Assembly (NCBI RefSeq): GCF_020537505.1
Contig: NZ_JAJBMO010000027.1
Coordinates: forward strand, 1-56,013
Direction of reading: 5' to 3'
DNA: 56,013 nucleotides
DNA from: Blautia glucerasea
GTDB taxonomy: Bacteria > Bacillota > Clostridia > Lachnospirales > Lachnospiraceae
In this document: positions 49,854-56,013 of the stretch, piece by piece
Position numbering within the stretch: the stretch's first letter is position 1
Layout of the letters: the number at the start of each line of letters is the position of its first letter
Position numbers and translations under genes: made by a program
Notes under the pieces: model-generated
What the model saw: only the letters and a program-made list of their open reading frames with translations
Databases searched by the model: none
What the model was told of the DNA's origin: nothing

Positions 49854-52445
49854 TTATAAAGCCTTGACTTCGCAGCGGCGTTTTTTGAATACAAAAACAA
49901 GATTTATCAAAACCAGAAGTGCTGCTACAAGCCCGCTTACCAGAAGACCCAGGGTTTTGCCCGGTGCACGGAATTCAAGCTGAATGCTGTGCGCTCCTTT
50001 TTTCAGCGGAAAACCGACAAATGCTTTATTCACCTGGACCGGAGTCACCCTTTCACCATCTACGTAAGCCTGGTATCCTGACGAGAAGGTGTAGGAGGTT
50101 ACGAAATAACCATCTTCTGGCATATCAATGCTGCCGTTCAGAATTTCTTTTCCAGAAGTTTCTTCATTCTGGAAATCCACTACGCCCGGATTGGAAATAG
50201 CGGACAACGGAATGGTATAGGCCTTTATATTGCTGATACTATATTTACCCTTGGAAAATTTGACTTTCAGGGTATCGATGCTTTCGTCAGATGAAATCAT
50301 GTAGGTAAAAGTTTTGTTGTTATTGGGATAAGGAGCATTTGGACCGGACTGCCGGTTCTGGATCCCGTTTATGGTGATGGTAACATCTCTTTTTCCACGA
50401 TTATTCACATCAAAGGAAAGCAGCAAAATTGTGGAAGCTGGTATTTCCTCTGGAAGCTTCTGCTGAATCGTTGCTTTTTTCCTTTTTGCAGGGCGGGCAA
50501 GGAAATTTTCCGGAAGCGTATATTCTTTCATCTGAGAGCTGTAAGCTTCATAGAAATCGGAACTGCTATTTCCCTCTGCCGAAGAAGGGATAATGGTTCG
50601 GTTGGTCAGAGTATCCAGATTCTGTGGGTAAGAGAGCTGGTCAAAATCATCTTCTGCCATCAGTGCAGTGCTTCCGTAGGCAAGTGGAAGTACATTCTGA
50701 TTTTCCGCCAGAATATGGCTTCCATTCTGCTTCAAAATGGTGTATCCGGCTGGAAGTTCCCTTGGGATTGTACGGATGTATCGTACACCCATCAGGTATT
50801 CCTGAAAAGGATCTTCTCCAGAGGTCATGGATACACGGTTGTGGATCCCAATTGGCATATGTAAAATATCATACAGCAGCACATTGTAATTGGTATTGGA
50901 AATAGAAGAGTAAAGGGAACTTTTATTCTGATTTCCATCAACCACATAGTTTGCATTTGTAGCAAGATGCTCTATAAAGTCGAAACGGTACTGGGAATCT
51001 GTAGCGTATTCTTCCAGTTCTTCCTGGGAAAAAGAATCTCTGGAGGAATCCTCCCTGGCAATATAGGTTTCCTGCTGTCCCAGATGGATATAAGATAGCG
51101 TAGGAATGGTACAGATCAGAATCAGTCCCACAATCTGTACGGCCAAGGAATGAACCGGTATGGTGATCTTTTTCTTTTCCAACACAATGCAGACGACGAC
51201 ACAGACCAAAAGAAGGAGCATGTCTGCATAGAAAAGAGGCTGCATTTTATTCTGGCGGTGCGATCCATTTTGAAGTCTTAGGATGACTGGAAGGCAGGCA
51301 AGAAGCGCCAGCGGCAGGCTAAGCTTCATTTTTCCCTGGCGGATCCGTTCCAAAGCCTGTGCTACAAGATAGATGATCAGCGGCACAAAAGGAATCAGGC
51401 ATTTCGGCCGTACGTATAAAGTGATGTTTAAGATCCATTCAAAAATATTAAAGAACAGAAGGACAAAAACAGAAATTGCCAGCTTCCTTGTTTCCTTTTC
51501 CTTTATACAAAGAAAAATAGCGTACAGACAGATCAGGGTAAGTCCGCAGTTATAATTGCCGTACAGAAGTCCCTCCATGCCGGTGTTGACACTGAACATC
51601 TGGAAAATATCGCCAAAACCACCGGTGTCCTTTTTGTTGCCAAGCATTGCAAGACCGGTTGGAAGAAGAAGGAAAATACTCATGGCAGAGGCGAAGGATA
51701 CATCTATAATATAGTTCCACCATAAAGCACATTTGCGCTTCTTCTGTCCGTCAGCAGGAACATTCTTTATGTGCTCCGGCATCAGATGCCAGAGGTAAAG
51801 GATACATGCCACAAAGCAGGATGGGAAAAAGTAAAAGCTGTGAAGAATACAGAAAAACAGGGAAAGTACAAGTCCGATATGAGGACGGAAATGATAGTTT
51901 CCTGCTTTTTCCGGATCCAGAATGTGGTCAATGCAAATAAATGCCAGAATGAGAAATGGCAGATAATTTACAAACATGATCTGCTTATGTGCGTGATAAA
52001 GACAGCCTGCTGTCATATACAAAAAAGCAGAGGCAGTGCAGGTAAAGTTGGAAAAGCCCTTTTGGAAGATCCAATAATAAAGAAGGGCACCTCCCATAAG
52101 GATTCCCAGGATCGCGTATCCCTGGATGAAATATGCAGTACCTATACTTGGAAAAAGATAGGAGACAAGAACATCCGGGCGCATAAATCCGTAATAGGAC
52201 AGGGAGAAGAAATTGGTTCCGCCGCCCAGCCCTGTGAAATCAGGGAAAAGATTGCCTGTGGCAAAAAATTGCTTCCGCATGTAATCGGCAATGGTCAGGT
52301 GCTGGGAATACCAGTCGATTCTGGAACCAAAATAGGAACCGGATGGAACCAGAAACCGGATCAAAAGAAGCGAGAAAGCAAATAGGAAAAATAGGGTGAG
52401 ATAGTTTTTCCAGGTGAATTTTGGTTTTTTCTTGCAAAAAATCAT
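49854..52445 (-). CDS. YfhO-family multispanning membrane protein, paralogue 2
   Basis: An 863-aa protein, paralogous to the preceding YfhO-family gene along the whole length (shared FPDFTGLGGGTNFFSLSYYG, GYFVTSYT and KAFVGFPLKKGAH). Topology is the same: GT-C like membrane half with RIDWYSQHLTIADYMRKQ in the first outer loop, outer beta-rich domain, and a C-terminal helix followed by the basic anchor KKRRCEVKAL. AGGAAGG on the minus strand (52452-52458) precedes the ATG. The 192-bp gap between the two genes allows separate promoters. A division of labour between two surface-polymer substrates is plausible but not shown. Confidence 0.9.
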   Translation of the reverse strand: MIFCKKKPKFTWKNYLTLFFLFAFSLLLIRFLVPSGSYFGSRIDWYSQHLTIADYMRKQFFATGNLFPDFTGLGGGTNFFSLSYYGFMRPDVLVSYLFPSIGTAYFIQGYAILGILMGGALLYYWIFQKGFSNFTCTASAFLYMTAGCLYHAHKQIMFVNYLPFLILAFICIDHILDPEKAGNYHFRPHIGLVLSLFFCILHSFYFFPSCFVACILYLWHLMPEHIKNVPADGQKKRKCALWWNYIIDVSFASAMSIFLLLPTGLAMLGNKKDTGGFGDIFQMFSVNTGMEGLLYGNYNCGLTLICLYAIFLCIKEKETRKLAISVFVLLFFNIFEWILNITLYVRPKCLIPFVPLIIYLVAQALERIRQGKMKLSLPLALLACLPVILRLQNGSHRQNKMQPLFYADMLLLLVCVVVCIVLEKKKITIPVHSLAVQIVGLILICTIPTLSYIHLGQQETYIAREDSSRDSFSQEELEEYATDSQYRFDFIEHLATNANYVVDGNQNKSSLYSSISNTNYNVLLYDILHMPIGIHNRVSMTSGEDPFQEYLMGVRYIRTIPRELPAGYTILKQNGSHILAENQNVLPLAYGSTALMAEDDFDQLSYPQNLDTLTNRTIIPSSAEGNSSSDFYEAYSSQMKEYTLPENFLARPAKRKKATIQQKLPEEIPASTILLLSFDVNNRGKRDVTITINGIQNRQSGPNAPYPNNNKTFTYMISSDESIDTLKVKFSKGKYSISNIKAYTIPLSAISNPGVVDFQNEETSGKEILNGSIDMPEDGYFVTSYTFSSGYQAYVDGERVTPVQVNKAFVGFPLKKGAHSIQLEFRAPGKTLGLLVSGLVAALLVLINLVFVFKKRRCEVKAL

Positions 52446-52650
52446 ACGTTTTCCTTCCTAAAATGCGTAGAAAATACGGCTTTCTGCATTTAAATTAATA
52501 TTTGAAATTGAATATTGTAATTTATTGTAAAGCATTTATCTGGTTATGGCAATTGATTTTCCAGGAAAATTTTCCTGATACTTGTTTTACGAAACTGCTT
52601 GTGTTAAACTTTTTCAGAGAATGCTTAATGAAGAGAGGATATTTTAATAT

Positions 52651-53562
52651 ATGTTAGATGTTTGTCTGCTGGGAACCGGAGGCATGATGCCGCTGCCAAG
52701 AAGGTGGCTTACTGCTCTGATGACCCGGTATAATGGTCACAGCCTTCTGATCGACTGCGGCGAGGGAACGCAGGTAGCAATTAAGGAAAAGGGATGGAGC
52801 TTCAAGCCTATTGACGTGATCTGCTTTACCCATTATCACGGAGATCACATCAGTGGACTTCCGGGACTTCTTCTTACAATGGGAAATGCAGAGCGTACCG
52901 AGCCTCTCACCCTCATTGGACCGAAAGGACTGGAGCGGGTGGTGAATGCTCTTCGTGTGATTGCTCCCGAGCTTCCATTTGAACTGAAATTTATAGAAAT
53001 TAACGGACCCGAGCAGGTGTTTGAAATCAATGGATATCGGATCACTGCTTTTAAGGTAAATCATAATGTGCTTTGTTACGGATATTCTTTAGAGATTCTC
53101 CGTCAGGGGAAATTTTCCCCGGAGCGTGCCAGAGAGCAGGGAATTCCGCTGCAGTTCTGGAATCCCCTTCAGAAGGGGCAGACCATTGAGGCAGAAGGTG
53201 TGACTTACACTCCGGATATGGTTCTTGGCCCGGCAAGAAAGGGGCTGAAGGTTACTTATACCACAGATACCCGCCCCACGGAATCTATTTTGAAGAACGC
53301 GCCTGGTTCTGATCTTTTTATCTGTGAGGGAATGTACGGCGAGGATGACAAGCTGGAGAAGGCAAAAGGCTACAAGCATATGACGTTTCGCGAGGCTGCC
53401 ACGCTTGCCAGACAGTCCCAGGTAGGGGAAATGTGGCTGACACACTATAGTCCGTCCCTGATCCGCCCGGATGAATTTATGGATATGGTGCGGGAGATTT
53501 TCCCAAACGCTTATCCGGGAAAAGATGGAAAAACAATGGAAATGAATTTTGAAGAGGATTAA
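52651..53562 (+). CDS. rnz: Ribonuclease Z
   Basis: A 303-aa metallo-beta-lactamase-fold tRNA 3'-processing endonuclease. The zinc motif is H61-Y-H63-G-D65-H66 in [16 protein letters not shown]; further ligands are His134 ([11 protein letters not shown]), Asp near [10 protein letters not shown] and His in [25 protein letters not shown] is a variant of the usual LGTGxxxP start. It removes 3' trailers from tRNA precursors; both tRNA-Ser genes in this window lack an encoded CCA and would need it. GAGAGG at 52632-52637 supports the start. tsaD follows after 4 bp. Confidence 0.93.
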   Translation: MLDVCLLGTGGMMPLPRRWLTALMTRYNGHSLLIDCGEGTQVAIKEKGWSFKPIDVICFTHYHGDHISGLPGLLLTMGNAERTEPLTLIGPKGLERVVNALRVIAPELPFELKFIEINGPEQVFEINGYRITAFKVNHNVLCYGYSLEILRQGKFSPERAREQGIPLQFWNPLQKGQTIEAEGVTYTPDMVLGPARKGLKVTYTTDTRPTESILKNAPGSDLFICEGMYGEDDKLEKAKGYKHMTFREAATLARQSQVGEMWLTHYSPSLIRPDEFMDMVREIFPNAYPGKDGKTMEMNFEED

Positions 53563-53566
53563 AAAA

Positions 53567-54586
53567 ATGAAAGATACATTAATTCTTGCAATAGAGAGCT
53601 CCTGCGACGAGACCGCAGCTTCTGTAGTAAAGAACGGCAGGACCATATTATCAAACGTGATTTCTTCCCAGATCGCACTTCATACCTTATACGGAGGTGT
53701 TGTGCCGGAAATTGCATCACGTAAACACATTGAGAAGATCAACCAGGTAATTGAGGAGGCGCTTTCTGAAGCAAATGTGACTCTGGATGATCTGGATGCA
53801 ATTGGCGTCACCTATGGCCCTGGGCTGGTAGGTGCTCTTTTGGTAGGCGTAGCAGAGGCAAAGGCAATTGCTTACGCAAAGAAGCTTCCCCTTGTGGGAG
53901 TCCATCATATAGAAGGACATGTTTCTGCAAATTACATTGAGCATCCAGACCTGGAGCCGCCTTTTCTTTGTCTGATCGTGTCCGGCGGACATACGCATCT
54001 TGTAATCGTAAAAGACTATGGGGAATTTGAAATCCTGGGACGTACCAGGGATGATGCAGCAGGAGAGGCTTTTGATAAAGTGGCCCGTGCTATTGGACTG
54101 GGGTATCCTGGCGGACCGAAGGTGGACAGGCTTGCCCGTGAGGGAAACCCGGACGCCATTGTTTTCCCAAAGGGAAAATTAGGGGACTGTCCTTATGATT
54201 TCAGCTTCAGTGGTGTGAAGTCTGCTGTGCTGAACTATATCAACAATGCCCAGATGAAGGGCGAGGAGATTAACCGGGCTGACCTTGCAGCTTCCTTTCA
54301 GAAGTCTGTGGTAGACGTACTGGTTGAGCACACTATGCTTGCGGCAAAGGACTATCATATGGATAAGATTGCCATTGCAGGCGGAGTTGCATCCAATGGA
54401 GCCTTAAGAGAAGCAATGACCAAAGCATGTAAAAAGAGGGGATACAAGTTTTATCGTCCCTCCCCTATTTTCTGTACCGATAATGCTGCGATGATCGGTG
54501 TGGCAGCTTACTATGAGTATATAAAAGGCACACGCCACGGATGGGACTTAAATGCAGTTCCAAACCTGAAATTAGGAGAAAGATAA
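53567..54586 (+). CDS. tsaD: tRNA N6-adenosine threonylcarbamoyltransferase
   Basis: A 339-aa ASKHA enzyme, the catalytic subunit for t6A37 synthesis. Seen: [15 protein letters not shown] (7-21), [12 protein letters not shown], the iron ligands His114 and His118 (HHIEGH), [10 protein letters not shown] and [18 protein letters not shown] at 53553-53557 selects ATG 53567. It follows rnz by 4 bp and overlaps ispD by one base (TAATG), so rnz-tsaD-ispD form one operon of RNA-processing and isoprenoid functions. Confidence 0.97.
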   Translation: MKDTLILAIESSCDETAASVVKNGRTILSNVISSQIALHTLYGGVVPEIASRKHIEKINQVIEEALSEANVTLDDLDAIGVTYGPGLVGALLVGVAEAKAIAYAKKLPLVGVHHIEGHVSANYIEHPDLEPPFLCLIVSGGHTHLVIVKDYGEFEILGRTRDDAAGEAFDKVARAIGLGYPGGPKVDRLAREGNPDAIVFPKGKLGDCPYDFSFSGVKSAVLNYINNAQMKGEEINRADLAASFQKSVVDVLVEHTMLAAKDYHMDKIAIAGGVASNGALREAMTKACKKRGYKFYRPSPIFCTDNAAMIGVAAYYEYIKGTRHGWDLNAVPNLKLGER

Positions 54587-55281
54587 TGGAGCAGGGCAGA
54601 TGTACAGCAATCGTTCTGGCAGCCGGCCAGGGGAAAAGAATGCACAGTAAGATACAGAAGCAGTTTCTGGAAATTGGAGGGAAACCGGTTCTGTATTATT
54701 CCCTGCAATGCTTTCAGAAAAGTCCGCTGATCCGGGACATTATTCTGGTGACAGGGGAGGATATGATTTCTTACTGTGAGAAGGAAATTGTAGAGAAATA
54801 CGGTTTTTTCAAGGTGTGCAGGGTGACTGCTGGTGGAAAGGAACGCTATGATTCTGTATATGCAGGACTGTTATGCTGTCAGGATACCGATTATGTGTAT
54901 ATTCACGACGGAGCAAGACCGTTTCTTACAGAAGAGATGGTTCAAAGGGGATATGAGGCTGTGAAACGTACCAGTGCCTGTGTAATGGGAATGCCCTCTA
55001 AGGATACTGTGAAGCTGGCAGACACGTCAGGCTATATTAAAGAGACTCCAAACCGTAAAATTGTATGGAATATTCAGACTCCTCAGATATTTTCTTATGA
55101 CCTGATCCGTGGAGCTTATGAAAGTATACGCAAAAAGGACATGACAGGTGTGACAGATGACGCAATGGTAGTGGAACAGGAGACTGGGACAAAGATCCTT
55201 CTGGTGGAGGGTTCCTACCGGAATATTAAGATCACAACCCCGGAGGATCTGGCTGTAGCAGAGGCATTTCTGCAATATTGA
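54586..55281 (+). CDS. ispD: 2-C-methyl-D-erythritol 4-phosphate cytidylyltransferase
   Basis: A 231-aa enzyme of the MEP isoprenoid pathway, making CDP-ME from MEP and CTP. IVLAAGQGKRM (8-18, with the CTP-binding Gly-rich loop and Arg/Lys), KQFLEIGGKPVLYYSLQCF, GGKERYDSVYAGL and VYIHDGARPFL are diagnostic, and the C-terminal TPEDLAVAEAFL is canonical. AGGAGAAAG at 54574-54582 supports the start; the one-base overlap with tsaD implies coupling. The tRNA/rRNA cluster begins just after. Confidence 0.96.
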   Translation: MEQGRCTAIVLAAGQGKRMHSKIQKQFLEIGGKPVLYYSLQCFQKSPLIRDIILVTGEDMISYCEKEIVEKYGFFKVCRVTAGGKERYDSVYAGLLCCQDTDYVYIHDGARPFLTEEMVQRGYEAVKRTSACVMGMPSKDTVKLADTSGYIKETPNRKIVWNIQTPQIFSYDLIRGAYESIRKKDMTGVTDDAMVVEQETGTKILLVEGSYRNIKITTPEDLAVAEAFLQY

Positions 55282-55311
55282 ACGAATTTTATAAAAAAAT
55301 AAAAATTCTTG

Positions 55312-55340
55312 TTGACACAAAAAGGTTTTGATGATAAAAT
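55312..55340 (+). promoter_or_regulatory. tRNA-Ser(UGA) promoter
   Basis: TTGACA (55312-55317), 17-bp spacer and TAAAAT (55335-55340), a strong stable-RNA type promoter 84 bp before the first tRNA. Confidence 0.85.
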
Positions 55341-55423
55341 ACGTTTTGCACTGACAGAGACAACCTCTTGAGTGAAGGACAACTCCTGATGTGCAGAACG
55401 TTTTTATTTTGACTATTTAATAT

Positions 55424-55509
55424 GGAGAGATATCGAAGTGGTCATAACGAGGCGGTCTTGAAAACCGTTTGTCCGCAAGGGCGCGTGGGTTCGAATCCCA
55501 CTCTCTCCG
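55424..55509 (+). tRNA. tRNA-Ser(UGA)
   Basis: Class II tRNA of 86 nt. Acceptor GGAGAGA (55424-55430) pairs with TCTCTCC (55502-55508); discriminator G55509. The anticodon loop CTTGAAA gives TGA. Long variable arm (TTTGTCCGCAAGGGCGC) and a T-arm with GGTTCGAATCC are intact. CCA is not encoded. Confidence 0.95.
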
Positions 55510-55545
55510 CTTGTTAAACACTTTAAAAATAAATGAAAAAAGTGC

Positions 55546-55574
55546 TTGACAAATAAAGGAACATCGGTTATACT
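55546..55574 (+). promoter_or_regulatory. tRNA-Ser(GGA) promoter
   Basis: TTGACA (55546-55551), 17-bp spacer and TATACT (55569-55574), placed between the two tRNA-Ser genes. Confidence 0.85.
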
Positions 55575-55638
55575 AAACAAGCTGTCGCAAGAGAGCAAAC
55601 AATCAAATGAACAACTTACTTATTAAGTAGGGCAATTT

Positions 55639-55728
55639 GGAGAAGTACCCAAGCTGGCCGAAGGGGCTCCCCTGGAAAGGGAGTAGGTCGTTAATAGCGG
55701 CGCGAGGGTTCAAATCCCTCCTTCTCCG
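55639..55728 (+). tRNA. tRNA-Ser(GGA)
   Basis: Class II tRNA of 90 nt. Acceptor GGAGAAG (55639-55645) pairs with CTTCTCC (55721-55727); discriminator G55728. The anticodon stem-loop CTCCC-CTGGAAA-GGGAG gives GGA. A long variable arm and the GGTTCAAATCC T-loop are present. CCA is not encoded. Confidence 0.95.
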
Positions 55729-55766
55729 CTTTGAATTTCTTGATTAAATGAAATTCAAAAAAGTTG

Positions 55767-55795
55767 TTGACAAACACTTGAACATGTGATAATAT
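55767..55795 (+). promoter_or_regulatory. rRNA operon promoter
   Basis: TTGACA (55767-55772), 17-bp spacer and TAATAT (55790-55795). A ~170-nt leader follows before the 16S gene, containing AGACAAC / GTTGTCT segments that could pair for RNase III processing. Confidence 0.8.
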
Positions 55796-55963
55796 GAACA
55801 AGCTGTTTTGAAGACAACAGCGAAACAACCTTGATAACTAAACAGTGAAACACATACGATTCTCGAAAATTTCTTTATACAATTCATTTTCGAATGAAAC
55901 TTTTAAAACAGTAATGACGAGAGATAACTAAGCTAGTTGGTTGTCTTGAGTGAATCAAACATT

Positions 55964-56013
<50 letters not shown>

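Noticed and set aside
55413..55598. Minus-strand 61-codon frame over the first tRNA
   Set aside because: It lies across a clear tRNA-Ser gene and its promoter region; such frames are frequent annotation errors.

Overview
The window looks like a chromosomal segment of a Gram-positive anaerobe of the family Lachnospiraceae (Clostridia), possibly from the Blautia/Ruminococcus group. The evidence is strong AGGAGG-type ribosome binding sites, the core-gene repertoire (HPr kinase, ROK glucokinase, DUF1846, YfhO proteins, PBP1A with an acidic Asn/Pro/Asp tail) and the 16S rRNA 5' end at the right edge. The genus is an inference; the full 16S sequence would settle it.

Left part, 1-30034: an AT-rich accessory island full of defence-like and toxin-antitoxin-like genes, broken genes and small repeats. 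In order it holds: a transposase tail and small companion (1-535); a ClpP-like SDH-family protease, a Panacea/SocA-type antitoxin, an unknown small protein and a DUF2442 protein (907-3172); a NACHT STAND ATPase overlapping a RelA/SpoT-domain nucleotidyltransferase (3631-6662); a second, canonical RelA/SpoT-domain protein overlapping a small partner (6753-7605); IS66 stubs, a beheaded SMC/ABC-type ATPase and an Abi fragment (7613-9707); and an unknown 412-aa protein (9807-11045). A piece of ordinary chromosome with truncated ends follows (beheaded sugar nucleotidyltransferase, PNPOx-like protein, VOC protein, cut GNAT; 11061-12937). A second AT-rich block then carries a DUF234 ATPase, an AlbA_2 protein, a chimeric remnant, an AAA ATPase, a 1311-aa metallophosphoesterase-NACHT-beta-propeller protein, a CHAT protease with a neighbouring membrane protein, a proteasome-like Ntn hydrolase with a small partner, another copy of the small RelA partner and a decayed AAA/PD-(D/E)XK gene (13045-30034).

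Right part, 30051-56013: visibly more GC-rich core chromosome. It holds an aroE-like dehydrogenase, a HipA-like kinase, DUF1846, ftsH, uvrC, hprK, glcK, a class A PBP, yigZ, a cyclophilin, tsaE-tsaB-rimI, two yfhO paralogues, rnz-tsaD-ispD, two tRNA-Ser genes each with its own promoter, an rRNA promoter and the first ~50 nt of a 16S rRNA gene.

The most promising undescribed systems are (i) the NACHT ATPase/RelA-SpoT operon, where a STAND sensor may control an alarmone-type nucleotidyltransferase; (ii) the adjacent RelA/SpoT protein with its small partner, remnants of which recur twice more in the window; (iii) the CHAT protease/membrane protein and Ntn-hydrolase cluster at 22.4-28.6 kb; (iv) the metallophosphoesterase-NACHT-propeller protein; and (v) the SDH protease/Panacea cassette. 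Several short duplications (a 190-bp plus 103-bp pair, a 59-bp hairpin repeat, a ~94-bp noncoding element) show that the island has been shuffled by recombination and deletion.
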